A DNA stretch of 64,000 nt from Jonesiaceae bacterium BS-20 (GTDB lineage Bacteria > Actinomycetota > Actinomycetes > Actinomycetales > Cellulomonadaceae): contig CP146203.1 in assembly GCA_039995105.1 (NCBI GenBank), positions 1,488,001-1,552,000 of the forward strand. Direction: 5' to 3'. Of this stretch, positions 9,707 through 17,868 are shown piece by piece; position 1 is the first letter of the stretch; each line of letters opens with the position of its first letter. Under the pieces are notes generated by a model that was given only the letters and a program-made list of their open reading frames with translations, had not been told where the DNA came from and ran no database searches. A program made the translations under genes and the position numbers.

Positions 9707-10018
9707 TTACTGTTGCTTCGCGGCAAAGAAGGCGCTGACTTTTCCCAAAAATGCGATCTCCCTCTTCAGTTCCGCATTCTCAGCTTCTAAGGCCTTGTAC
9801 TGAGCCCACTCAACCGGCCCACGGTCATCACCACCAGCGTCAGGATGCTCTTTTTTCCAAGCCCTGACCCAATTCCCCAACGAACCATCACTAACACCAA
9901 TTTCCTCAGCAACCTGAACAATTGGTCGGCCAGAAGAAATCACCAACTCAACCGCATCTGCCTTAAACTCCGCACTAAACTTACGACGACTGGACATAAA
10001 CCCGATTCTCCTAAGCAC
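9707..10018 (-). CDS. IS3-family transposase OrfA (helix-turn-helix)
   Basis: A protein of 103 residues. It carries the HTH_Tnp_1 fold (RRKFSAEFKADAVELVISSG, then VAEEIGVSDGSLGNWVRAW) and a C-terminal leucine-zipper-like helix (YKALEAENAELKREIAFLGK). It binds the element ends and is fused to OrfB by frameshifting in this family. It ends about 50 nt before the annotated OrfB start, and the two frames overlap if read through. Confidence 0.92.
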   Translation of the reverse strand: MLRRIGFMSSRRKFSAEFKADAVELVISSGRPIVQVAEEIGVSDGSLGNWVRAWKKEHPDAGGDDRGPVEWAQYKALEAENAELKREIAFLGKVSAFFAAKQQ

Positions 10019-10029
10019 TGTCTCAAATC

Positions 10030-10497
10030 ATTGTACGAGCGCAGAAACAGGAATGTTCTGATTCGAGACAGGCAGATTGTTCTGATGGCTTCTGCGCGCC
10101 CGACCACCGTTTGTGTAACGGAAGCCATTTCGACACGGAGAATTCCTCTGCTAAACCTACCCTGGGCACGGCGAAGGGACATCGAGACTTCTGCATATGA
10201 AGTGTCTGCCGGCTGGGAATTTTAAGCAGCCAATGGAACGCGATCTAAGCTGGGAACCTTCGCGAACCGGCGACATCATCGATTTCTAACAAGTAGGGGC
10301 TTTGCTACGGCAGGGCCCCTTTTGTTCTACCCCATGGGTGCTCAGTGTCCGCGCATGAGAAGTAGTAGAAGCAAAAATCTACAGGACGGACACTTACATG
10401 GCGCTGGTGTTTAGCCGAGCTATTTGGTAGCGGGTGTGGGTTGAACCGGTAGCGCGGGCGGGTGCAATTGGAGCACTGCTCCGCCCGCGCTAAATCA
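10030..10497. other. Gap between mobile elements, no gene supported
   Basis: About 470 bp between IS3 element A and the IstB remnant. I see no convincing coding frame. It holds an 11-bp inverted repeat (AGCGCGGGCGG at 10451-10461 with its complement at 10481-10491), which could terminate the IstB transcript. Near 10345-10395 it also has a loose pair of ends (AGTGTCCG and CGGACACT) that may be the border of the old IS21-type element. Confidence 0.4.
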
Positions 10498-10683
10498 TTA
10501 GTCGGTGTCACCTCTCTCAACGTTCAGGGTAGCGTGTCTGCGCATGTTGGGGCCTGCTAGTTGCACGATCTCTGCGTTCGACACGATCCTGTTCAGGATG
10601 GATTCAGCAATCACCGCGTCGTGCAGCGATTTATACCAGTCCTGGGGATCGAACTGGTTTGTTACCACAGTTGCTCCTTGAGG
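10498..10683 (-). pseudogene. IstB-like ATP-binding protein, C-terminal remnant (IS21 family)
   Basis: About 60 codons (PQGATVVTNQFDPQDWYKSL and then AVIAESILNRIVSNAEIVQL) match the end of IstB helper ATPases of IS21-type elements, where the pattern is xQxPxxxWxxxxxDxxxAxAIxDRxVxxA. The rest of the gene was removed by insertion of IS3-family element B at 10684. The first few residues of the open frame belong to that insertion. Confidence 0.75.
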
Positions 10684-10727
10684 TGTGTCAAATTTCTTAG
10701 ACACTCATCTTCTAGATTTGTTGTTTC

Positions 10728-11602
10728 TTATGCTGCTTGCTGGTCTTGAGTTTGGATCTTTTGGACCCAGGTTTGGAAGGGTGTTTGATATCCCAAGGAA
10801 GAGTGGATCCGTTTTCTGTTGTAGAAAATCTCGATGTAATCAGCGACTGCGAAGCGTGCTCTGGCCCGGGTAGGAAAGACCTGGTGGTGGTACATCTCGT
10901 TCTTCAATGACGAGAAGAAGCTCTCGGCGACGGAATTATCCCAGCACACACCCGTGCGCCCCATGGATTGAATGAACCCGTTCTCCTTGCAGTATTTATG
11001 AAAATCATCCGAGGTGTATTGGCTGCCTCGATCGCTACGGAATATTGCTTTTGGGGCGACTCTTCCGTGTGTTCTCGCCAGTTTCAGGGCATCAATAATT
11101 AGCGGTGTACGCACTGGTACCAATACCAAAGTCGCAGCCGTATTGGATTGTCAGCGAGCTGCCAGCCCACAACCATCCGGGTGGCTAGGTCAATAACGGT
11201 GGCCAGGTAGAGCCATCCTTGCCCTGTTCGAAGGTAGGTAATGTCGCCAACGAGGCGCTCACCGGGTAAGCCCGTATCAGGGCTGAAATCACGGCCTATG
11301 AGGTCGGGAATGTCATGATCACAGTCCCCTTGAGTCGTAGTTCGTTTCCACGCCCGAGGTTGGATAGCCACGAGGTCCTTTTCTCGCATGATCGAGGCCA
11401 CCAGGCCCACTGAACAGGCAATACCTGCACTGTTGAGCTCAGCTGTAATACGCCGGCACCCATAGACTTTAAGACGATCTATAAAGATCAGTTTGATCTG
11501 GTCACCTAGATCCTTGCGCCGTGCGGCACTGGCCGTAGTGACGTCAACACGTGCACGCCAGGCATAAAAAGAGGACCGTGGAATATCAAGTTTTTGGCAC
11601 AT
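10728..11602 (-). pseudogene. IS3-family transposase OrfB, frameshifted
   Basis: The N-terminal half (from MCQKLDIPRSSFYAWRARVD to GWQLADN, with the first Asp in VGDITYLRTGQGWLYLATV) and the C-terminal half (RTPLIIDALKLARTHGRVAP, FRSDRGSQYTSDDF, ESFFSSLKNEMYHH) lie in different frames. They are separated near 11,109-11,145 by about 32 extra nt relative to the expected protein. The extra stretch contains a 7-bp inverted repeat (CCAATAC...GTATTGG). All three catalytic acids are still encoded, but no complete enzyme can be made. Confidence 0.85.
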
Positions 11603-11651
11603 CCAAGCAATCGGGAAGTTGTCCTTCTCCGCTTCAATCAGGTCTGATTTC

Positions 11652-11954
11652 TCATTCAGTCCTGCTGACGGGCGAAGAAGGCCGCTGCTTTTTTAGGAAA
11701 TCATTCTCCATCCGCAACCGACGCACTTCAACTTCCAATTCACTGAGTCGCACCCGGTCAGAAACCGATAACGGCTGATCTACTTCCTCAACAGCGTTTT
11801 CCCGCCGATATTTACCTACCCAGTTTCCCAAAGTCCCTGGCAAGATCCCCAACTCTTGGGCGACTTCTGTGATCATTCGATCACTCATCACCACGAGTTG
11901 TACTGCTTCTGCCTTGAACTGCGGACTAAACCGCTTCTTCGATCCTGCTGCCAT
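11652..11954 (-). CDS. IS3-family transposase OrfA
   Basis: A protein of 100 residues with a helix-turn-helix (KKRFSPQFKAEAVQLVVMSD, then VAQELGILPGTLGNWVGKYR) and a C-terminal helix (LSELEVEVRRLRMENDFLKK). Near its end the sequence CTAAAAAAGC is a plausible -1 slippery site that would fuse it to OrfB, as usual in the family. OrfA itself looks intact, but its OrfB partner is broken. Confidence 0.88.
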   Translation of the reverse strand: MAAGSKKRFSPQFKAEAVQLVVMSDRMITEVAQELGILPGTLGNWVGKYRRENAVEEVDQPLSVSDRVRLSELEVEVRRLRMENDFLKKQRPSSPVSRTE

Positions 11955-12001
11955 GTTCTCTATCTTCTCTCATATGAAGACTGTCCAAGAACATTAGTAC
12001 A

Positions 12002-12215
12002 CCCCATTATCAAGAAACAAGAAGAATCCCACCGGTCCATATCAGTGCGAGCCATCAGAATTTGGTGCCCAGGAATTCAGCAAATACATGGCGGCAACCA
12101 CCAGCGCTTACACACAAACTTTTGCGCAACTAGGCAACCAAAACGAGGAATTTATGACGCTCATGCGCTCATTTGTCGCCTCATTCACCCACAGTGTTCG
12201 GGACCTGGTGCCATA
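12002..12215 (+). pseudogene. Stranded 3' tail of an unknown gene next to IS element B
   Basis: An open frame runs from the right end of IS element B to a TAA at 12,213-12,215. The last 43 codons begin at an ATG at 12,088 (MAATTSAYTQTFAQLGNQNE). The composition looks like real helical protein. No ribosome binding site precedes the ATG, and the frame continues upstream to the IS border. It is best read as the end of a gene whose front was lost. I do not recognise the family. Confidence 0.35.
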
Positions 12216-12244
12216 AAACTCCAAGGGCCCTTACGTGACGCAGC

Positions 12245-13342
12245 TCAGCGCTGTTGGAAGTATTTGATGAGCCGTTGCTCCTTGGTCAGTACGGTTACCG
12301 CACAGACGCCCACAAGCCACCCCGCTGCACTCGCTGCGATAACTCGTGCCCCGGCCTGCCAAGCGGGCCAGTACGGGTCAGGGTTTGCGTAGTGTGCACC
12401 CCAGACCAACCCACCCAGCAACAGCCCAACCGCTGGGCCCAGCCAAATGAAAACCTCAACAGCACTGATACTTGTCAGCGACCAGCGATCCGCACCGGCA
12501 TGTAAGGCACTGGACATTTCGAGTTTGCGCAGCCTAGTCAGGATGGCCCCAAGTACAATTCCCAAGACTCCACCGGCGGCGATCAACCATCCTAAAGGCA
12601 GGTTTGCAAACGCCTGCCCTGGATCAAGGGTTGCACCCAATGAAGTGTTCCATTGCACCGGCGCTATTACTTGATCCTCACCGCCAAATTTTTCAGGTAG
12701 CAGCGCCAGCCCCATAACCTTCATGGGATTATCGATCGGCGGGATGTAGCGCACCCAACACGCGTCATAGACTCCGTGATTACTGATTGCTAGAGCGCCA
12801 CTCGACAGCGCGGTGTCTCGTCCGTCATCAGGCGACAGGTACGTTCCAAGCACGGGAACTGGATCTGGCTTACCCACCACAGCAAGTGCCGCGGGTAGTG
12901 CCACTAGGCCTAGAGAATCTGCTAGGTCGACGTCGAGAATAATCCCTTGGCTCGTCGGATCGTTTTGTTCCGCCCCGACGAGTTGAATAAACCCGGGGGT
13001 CACTTCAGATACTGCGATTGGTAGCCCCCGCAGGAGGGCGAAGGTAAGGTCGGTGGCCTGCCTACTCGCGCCGGCGGCAAGTACTCCGGGCATGTGGCTA
13101 ATCTGGTCGCAGGCTTGGGAATCAATACGGCCAGGTAGATCCACCCGGTAGACGGAGGCACCGGCAGTTTGGTAGTTGGCGGCCTCTTGGGAAACCCCGA
13201 CCACCATGCGTGTTGCGATTGTTCCAAGTATCCCCGCCACGAATATGAACACAATCAGGCTTGTAAGGGCTCGGCTGGTTCCGGCTCCATGATTTCTCGC
13301 CCCCTCCCGCAGTACCTCAAGTGCGCGCATGTTTCGGTTCAA
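12245..13342 (-). CDS. ABC transporter permease, FtsX/MacB-like
   Basis: A protein of 365 residues with an N-terminal membrane segment (about 24-46, RALTSLIVFIFVAGILGTIA). A large extracytoplasmic domain (about 50-250) follows, then three C-terminal spans (LGWLIAAGGVLGIVLGAILT, VFIWLGPAVGLLLGGLVWGA, VIAASAAGWLVGVCAVTVLT). This four-span plan is that of MacB/FtsX permeases, which move substrates outside the membrane by mechanotransmission. Its start overlaps the ATPase stop by 4 nt. It is the last gene of the five-gene operon and pairs with the ATPase at 13,339. Confidence 0.8.
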   Translation of the reverse strand: MNRNMRALEVLREGARNHGAGTSRALTSLIVFIFVAGILGTIATRMVVGVSQEAANYQTAGASVYRVDLPGRIDSQACDQISHMPGVLAAGASRQATDLTFALLRGLPIAVSEVTPGFIQLVGAEQNDPTSQGIILDVDLADSLGLVALPAALAVVGKPDPVPVLGTYLSPDDGRDTALSSGALAISNHGVYDACWVRYIPPIDNPMKVMGLALLPEKFGGEDQVIAPVQWNTSLGATLDPGQAFANLPLGWLIAAGGVLGIVLGAILTRLRKLEMSSALHAGADRWSLTSISAVEVFIWLGPAVGLLLGGLVWGAHYANPDPYWPAWQAGARVIAASAAGWLVGVCAVTVLTKEQRLIKYFQQR

Positions 13343-13992
13343 TGCGTTTCACCCAACAGAGGTAGCCGGTGCGCCACGGGTTGATCAATCAACTCAAGAG
13401 TCAAGAGGTCAAGGACCTTAGTGCAGGAGTTACTGACACGTTGGTCGTGTGTTGCTACGAATACGATTGCAGATTGTGCACCAAGCCGCGCGATAGATTT
13501 GCTGACCACGTCCCCTGAATGAGCGTCCAGTTGGGCAGTTGGCTCATCTACAAGCAGTAATTGGGGATCCCCCATAAGGGCACGGGCCAGGAGCATGCGT
13601 TGGCGCTCACCGCCGGAAAGCCGACCATACAGTGTGTGGGCAACACTGGTTAGTTGGAACTTCTCAAGGAATTGCATTGCCTGCTCGTTTGCAACTTTGC
13701 GGCGAGCACCCTGGCTGATCTTTGGGTAAGCAACGTGATCAAGTGCGGTTCTGCCCGCAACACCGTGCGGGTTTTGTGTAACAAGTGTGAGCCGGTCAAT
13801 CCCCTGTCTGGTCAATGTGCCACCGGTGGGCTCGAGCCATCCGGCCAATAGCGACAGTAGGGTCGACTTACCAGCACCTGATGGGCCTACCAAGCCAATG
13901 ACATCCCCGGGAACGGCTGTAAAGCTTAGGTCGGTGAATAGTGGCTCTCGCTGGGCAAACGCATGAGTGAGCCCTTGGGCAACTATCCGCAT
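13339..13992 (-). CDS. ABC transporter ATP-binding protein, MacB/LolD type
   Basis: A nucleotide-binding domain of 217 residues. Walker A GPSGAGKSTLLS, Q-loop LVTQNPHGV, signature LSGGERQRMLLARAL, Walker B LLLVDEPTAQLD and switch ATHD are all present. It overlaps the adaptor gene upstream by 10 nt and the permease downstream by 4 nt, so the three proteins are made together. With the adaptor they resemble a MacAB-like tripartite system adapted to a Gram-positive wall. Confidence 0.93.
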   Translation of the reverse strand: MRIVAQGLTHAFAQREPLFTDLSFTAVPGDVIGLVGPSGAGKSTLLSLLAGWLEPTGGTLTRQGIDRLTLVTQNPHGVAGRTALDHVAYPKISQGARRKVANEQAMQFLEKFQLTSVAHTLYGRLSGGERQRMLLARALMGDPQLLLVDEPTAQLDAHSGDVVSKSIARLGAQSAIVFVATHDQRVSNSCTKVLDLLTLELIDQPVAHRLPLLGETH

Positions 13993-14999
13993 TGCAATCC
14001 GGTTTCTACAGCCGGAACAGTCACCGTTGCAACAGGTATTTTAGGTATGACAAAAACAGTGCCAAGTTCGGAGTTCACAATACTTACAGATACCGTTTGT
14101 CCATCTGAAACCACGCAACCCAATACGTCCGTTACGGTGAGGACCGCTCCCGGCGGAACCCCAATGGTTTCAAACGGTTGGGCGAACCGCGTGGCAACCG
14201 TAAATGGTTCAGTTTGCTCCCCTAACCAACGTTGGAACTTGCTACTTTGAGTAATCTCCAACAAAAATGCTGGGTCGGTGATATTGCCATCTTTTGGAAC
14301 CTCGGCCGTCACTTCCTCAAACACCGCTACCCGGGCATTATCCTCTTCAGCGATGTCACCTGCGGGAGGAACCGTCACCGAGGATAGTGCCCCTTGTAAG
14401 GTAACTACCTTGTCACCCGCGCTGACTAAGGCTCCCGGTACCAAGTGACACGCGTTGACCGGCTCGCTGCCTTGGGGCACCCACACAATAGATTCGAGTT
14501 TAAGCACCCCGGTACGCTTCATACCGCTGGCTACTTGTAGTTCTCCCACCGCCTTGCGGGTTTGGGAATCAACCACAGCAGATTTGGAGACAGAGTACCC
14601 TAAACGTTCCAGTTCCTCTTGCAGGGATTCAACATCTACCCCCTTAACACCGGCACTGAAATCCCGCCAAAATGGGACTTTCGTGGTTAGCCCAACGACC
14701 GGTGAGTTACCAACCCGGTACAGTACCTCACCACTGGCTATGGGCTGACCCAGCCGACAATTCACGTCAGTGATCACTCCCGTCACCGCCGCCCCGAACA
14801 CGTCTTGGTCGGGTTGGACAGCAAGGGTAACCGCTTCATTGCGTGCATCATCGTAACTACGTGCTACGGGCTGAACCTCATAGGTTTGCACTGTCTCGGT
14901 GACCGCATCGGGTGCTTGCGGTGGAAACAGTAGCGCGCCGAGCGCCACGCCACCACCGCAAGCAAAAAGGGCCACGATTGTTACCCAGCGCATCTGCAT
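13983..14999 (-). CDS. Membrane-anchored adaptor with peptidoglycan-binding domain
   Basis: A protein of 338 residues with one N-terminal span (about 5-25). A barrel-like hairpin region (VTGVITDVNCRLGQPIASGE) follows, then a PG_binding_1 domain (about 115-160, VDVESLQEELERLGYSVSKS), and then more beta-rich sequence to the end. Gram-positive adaptors of this kind accompany MacB-like ABC transporters and are thought to contact the cell wall. It lies between the lipoprotein and the ATPase in one operon. The transported molecule is unknown, but the secreted peptide that heads the operon is an obvious candidate. Confidence 0.78.
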   Translation of the reverse strand: MQMRWVTIVALFACGGGVALGALLFPPQAPDAVTETVQTYEVQPVARSYDDARNEAVTLAVQPDQDVFGAAVTGVITDVNCRLGQPIASGEVLYRVGNSPVVGLTTKVPFWRDFSAGVKGVDVESLQEELERLGYSVSKSAVVDSQTRKAVGELQVASGMKRTGVLKLESIVWVPQGSEPVNACHLVPGALVSAGDKVVTLQGALSSVTVPPAGDIAEEDNARVAVFEEVTAEVPKDGNITDPAFLLEITQSSKFQRWLGEQTEPFTVATRFAQPFETIGVPPGAVLTVTDVLGCVVSDGQTVSVSIVNSELGTVFVIPKIPVATVTVPAVETGLQCG

Positions 15000-15002
15000 T
15001 AC

Positions 15003-15611
15003 CTAATACCCCTGCGGATTCCATGAGCACTCTGACACAGCTGGGTCATCCATCGGAGTCCCACCAGGCAGTTTAGGAATCTCACCCTCGGGCATTTCAA
15101 CGGAGCCCGTTCCCTCTTCAGTAATGACTGAAGGAAATTGTGACTCCAAAAGTTTGTATTCCTTTGCCGTGAAGTCCTTACTCACAAGGTCCTTGCGTTG
15201 CAGGCATTCAACAATGACTTCAGTAAAGTCAATGTTCTTGGGGTTATTCCTGACCGCGTAATACAACGGTTCAATTGGCATGATCGAATCATCCAGGCAG
15301 CCCATATCAATGTCGGTTTCTGCCTCTGTCATCTCCGCAAAAACCGTGTAACCGCCCTCAGGAATCATCTCGGCCTTAATACCCGCATCGTTAAGACAAG
15401 CGATATGCAATTGGCGCAGTTCAAGAAACTCTTCATCGGTAATCACTTGATCTGCCAAGATCTCCCGCTGCAAATCGGTTGTTGACTCAGCAAGAGCCTC
15501 CTCAAACTCCACCGCATATGGGAACGGGAGCTCCTCTTTAGTTTGAGAACCGCACCCTACCAACAGCACAACAGAGAGCAAAGTTGTTAGAGCCAGTCTC
15601 CAATGGACCAT
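15003..15611 (-). CDS. Secreted lipoprotein of unknown function
   Basis: A protein of 202 residues with a lipoprotein signal peptide (LTTLLSVVLLVGCGSQ), so Cys20 is the predicted lipid anchor. The mature part is acidic, with EEALAESTTDLQREIL, and has three further cysteines. It starts directly after the stop of the secreted-peptide gene (TAGATG). Its place between a secreted peptide and an ABC export complex suggests an immunity or chaperone role. That is inference from position only. Confidence 0.75.
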   Translation of the reverse strand: MVHWRLALTTLLSVVLLVGCGSQTKEELPFPYAVEFEEALAESTTDLQREILADQVITDEEFLELRQLHIACLNDAGIKAEMIPEGGYTVFAEMTEAETDIDMGCLDDSIMPIEPLYYAVRNNPKNIDFTEVIVECLQRKDLVSKDFTAKEYKLLESQFPSVITEEGTGSVEMPEGEIPKLPGGTPMDDPAVSECSWNPQGY

Positions 15612-15944
15612 CTAGCCCAGACCCAGGTAGTTAGCCTTGTGGAACCTACCGGTAGGCAAAGTTACTCTAGATGTTTGAGATGACTGGGTTATGTAGGGCC
15701 CATAACTGTTGCCAATGCTACCGTTTACATTGTCGGTGTAGTACCACACTTTGTGCGCACGCACTTTACTGGTACCCGTGCAATTGTTATACAGCTTCGC
15801 TTGAGCCTCTTTGACAGTATCGACTGAAAGATACCCAGAACAGGCAGCTTGAGCGGGCGCAGCTACTACCAGCGGCGCAATTGCAAGTCCCAATACTAGA
15901 GCTACGGCGCTTGCGGCGCGGTGGATGGAATTTTTCCTGATCAT
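15612..15944 (-). CDS. Small secreted peptide heading an ABC-transporter operon
   Basis: A precursor of 110 residues. The start at 15,944 is chosen because GGAAGAGGAAAA lies right before the ATG and a signal peptide begins there (MIRKNSIHRAASAVALVLGL, cleavage likely after APAQA). The mature product is about 78 residues and basic, with two cysteines (ACSGY and NNCTG) that could pair. It is rich in Tyr, Ser and Gly (VWYYTDNVNGSIGNSYGPYI). The size, export signal and dedicated ABC neighbours fit a bacteriocin or signalling peptide. I find no family signature, and it is not a clear lactococcin 972 relative. Confidence 0.7.
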   Translation of the reverse strand: MIRKNSIHRAASAVALVLGLAIAPLVVAAPAQAACSGYLSVDTVKEAQAKLYNNCTGTSKVRAHKVWYYTDNVNGSIGNSYGPYITQSSQTSRVTLPTGRFHKANYLGLG

Positions 15945-16124
15945 TTTTCCTCTTCCTTGAAGATCTACGAACTTTGGATCATTTATGATGATAACGAACA
16001 AATCTTGTTATCTCAATCACCCAAACTGCCATGCACGATTGGTCTAATAATAAAACAGTGCTCATAGTCGCCGCTCTTGAGTTGAATTAGCTAGGGAAAC
16101 CTATTCACGAGAAGTAAACCTTAG

Positions 16125-16301
16125 TTATTTACCGCCGACGCAGACCCAGAGTTCACAGCCGGAACCGCGGTCGTAAATAGCTTCGCACAGCTGGTCTCCC
16201 CGCCACCCTCCAAGCCAGCAGCAGCGGCCCCCGCACCAGTACGGGAAACCGAGGCACGCGCTAAGGAACTCGCAGCCAAAAGGGCACTCCTCTTCGGCTA
16301 G
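16125..16301 (+). pseudogene. Orphan gene tail at the left border of the accessory element
   Basis: A 58-codon open stretch ends at TAG 16,299-16,301. It encodes ADADPEFTAGTAVVNSFAQL followed by a Pro/Ala linker and EARAKELAAKRALLFG. No start codon or ribosome binding site exists in frame. The composition is that of a true protein C-terminus. It probably marks where an older gene was cut at the edge of the element. The rest of the 16,002-16,368 interval holds only the two motif copies described next. Confidence 0.4.
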
Positions 16302-16321
16302 GTGCCCAGCCACCAGATTGC

Positions 16322-16331
16322 CCCGCACATA
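16322..16331 (+). promoter_or_regulatory. Start-associated motif, variant CCCGCACATA
   Basis: Outer of two tandem copies upstream of the prepilin gene, 29 nt before the second. No ATG lies 8 nt downstream of this one. Confidence 0.5.
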
Positions 16332-16350
16332 TATTGGTGACAATAATGTC

Positions 16351-16360
16351 GCCGCACATA
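16351..16360 (+). promoter_or_regulatory. Start-associated motif GCCGCACATA, 8 nt before the prepilin ATG
   Basis: Exact core of the repeated motif; 8 nt (TATAAGGT) separate it from the ATG at 16,369. This fixes the start of the prepilin-like gene. The transcript is probably leaderless. Confidence 0.75.
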
Positions 16361-16368
16361 TATAAGGT

Positions 16369-17859
16369 ATGCCGATAACCGCGTGCCTCAAAACGTTTGC
16401 CACTCGAATCGTGAACCGCTTTCAAGCGGCACAAACCCGCGACACCGGGTACACCCTTGTGGAAACACTGTCAGCCATTTTTCTTGTCACACTCGTTAGC
16501 ATCTCCACCGCCAGCAGTGGGATCCAGCAAGCTCGGATCACCGGGTACACCCAACACTTATCGGTCGCCCAGGGGCACGCCACCAAGATCATCTCGGACG
16601 GCCGTAAAGCAAACTTTGAAGACCTTGGCTTCTACCAAAGTGACCCTGGAGCTCCCACCGGTACGGTGAACCTCCCCCTGACAACAGTGGACGGGCCACC
16701 CGAGCCCGTAAAAGAAGATGCAGTGGTCCTAGGCGCTCAGCGCCCCACCACAGCTTCAACATTTACTGCAGGCCCACATGAAACATTCAAGTCCGGTGGG
16801 CACATTTTTAAAGCCGCAACCTACGTCACCGAGGTAAACCCACAGCCAGGCGCGGACCGGTCACGCGGTAAACGTATTACCGTGGTCATGCAGTGGGCCC
16901 CTGAGAACCAAGAAGAAACCCTCACTGGCCAATGCACCCTTGACAGCCGAAACTGCGCGGTTGAAAGTATCGTACGGACAGCGTCAGGGTCCGACATTGA
17001 CCCCATCAGCGGTGACTACGCCTCATCAACGTCCACCTGCACACTGGCAGCCGCAGCCGTATGCGAAAGCTATGTGCGCTCGGGACGAGTACTGGACGGC
17101 GCCACCATGGCCTCTGCCTACTCCTCCCCGGTCCAAAATGACGATGTAGACCTGCACGCCCGGGTAACCCAACCCGCGCGTGCAATGACAGCCACTTGGA
17201 CCCACCAAGTCCCAACCCCAAAAGGGATTCAAGCCAAGACAGTCACCAAGGAACTTAGCAGTACAGACGGCGGGACCCGATGGTCCGTTACCGTTCCAGC
17301 TGACAACCTCACCGACCTAAACAACGGCGCCGGCCCCAAGGGCGAGATTCGGGCAGGCGACGTGAAAGTCACCTTCACCGCACAGTTCGACAACGCCCCC
17401 GCCCACACCCGCTCCACAGATTCATTCTGGGCCTACCAAATGTCCACAGGCGACACCGTTGACCACGTCGACGCTTCCCTGTCTCCAGAGTCCGCCACCG
17501 CAACCACATGGTGCTCCCCCATTACCCCGCAACCTCTCACGTTTGAAGTCACAGGGCATTCCGTTGGACTAAAAACCACAAACTCCCCGACCTCAGCTGC
17601 AGACCGCGTGTACGTCGTATTCACCACCAAAAACGGGACAACAACTTCAACTACAAAAGTTGAAGCCTCCATCATCGAAGCGCGTGACGTCACCAGAAAC
17701 ATCTCAGGAACGCTCGTGACAATTTCCGCAAACGCTGACTGGAAGGTGACACCTCCACCTACCGCAAACTGCGATGTCACCTCAACCGCAGTCGTCATAG
17801 TTGAACGAGCCGTTGACCGGTCCACCACCACACTTCCCCTGACACTAACCGTCGCTTAA
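16369..17859 (+). CDS. Large prepilin-like protein (type IV pilus minor pilin)
   Basis: A protein of 496 residues with a class III (prepilin) leader. Residues 1-27 end in Gly27, followed by YTLVETLSAIFLVTLVSIST, so Glu falls at position +5 of the mature protein as required for assembly. The hydrophobic helix is about 30-50. The remainder is an extracellular beta-rich domain with paired cysteines (CTLDSRNC, STCTLAAAAVC). At about 470 mature residues it is far larger than a normal major pilin, so a minor or tip-associated role is likely. It is followed at 9 nt by the giant adhesin gene, in the same operon. A prepilin peptidase must come from elsewhere. Confidence 0.8.
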   Translation: MPITACLKTFATRIVNRFQAAQTRDTGYTLVETLSAIFLVTLVSISTASSGIQQARITGYTQHLSVAQGHATKIISDGRKANFEDLGFYQSDPGAPTGTVNLPLTTVDGPPEPVKEDAVVLGAQRPTTASTFTAGPHETFKSGGHIFKAATYVTEVNPQPGADRSRGKRITVVMQWAPENQEETLTGQCTLDSRNCAVESIVRTASGSDIDPISGDYASSTSTCTLAAAAVCESYVRSGRVLDGATMASAYSSPVQNDDVDLHARVTQPARAMTATWTHQVPTPKGIQAKTVTKELSSTDGGTRWSVTVPADNLTDLNNGAGPKGEIRAGDVKVTFTAQFDNAPAHTRSTDSFWAYQMSTGDTVDHVDASLSPESATATTWCSPITPQPLTFEVTGHSVGLKTTNSPTSAADRVYVVFTTKNGTTTSTTKVEASIIEARDVTRNISGTLVTISANADWKVTPPPTANCDVTSTAVVIVERAVDRSTTTLPLTLTVA

Positions 17860-17868
17860 GGACACCTG

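Larger units (their letters stand above)
8767..10029 (-). mobile_element. IS3-family insertion sequence A, about 1.26 kb, apparently intact
   Basis: Bounded by inverted ends that share GATTTGAGACA (8767-8777 and the complement of 10019-10029). It contains the usual orfA and orfB in minus orientation. I see no matching direct repeat outside the ends, so the two flanks were probably not contiguous before later rearrangement. It truncates the group II intron on its left. Confidence 0.85.
10684..12001 (-). mobile_element. IS3-family insertion sequence B, about 1.3 kb, inactivated
   Basis: Its ends are imperfect inverted repeats of about 20 nt (TGTGTCAAATTTCTTAGACA at the left, TGTACTAATGTTCTTGGACA as the complement of the right), with 14 of 20 matches. 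It carries orfA and a broken orfB in minus orientation. It is clearly different in sequence from element A. A short 3' relic of the same type lies at 59,455-59,677. No direct repeat is evident at the flanks. Confidence 0.85.

Noticed and set aside
15612-15944. Lactococcin 972-type bacteriocin
   Set aside because: The gene order is suggestive, but the conserved Trp/Gly pattern of that family is not visible, so I give only a generic call.
16125-16403. Minus-strand cysteine- and tryptophan-rich frame
   Set aside because: It looks like a peptide-toxin candidate but is the complement of an Ala/Pro-rich plus-strand gene tail; the odd composition is a strand artefact.
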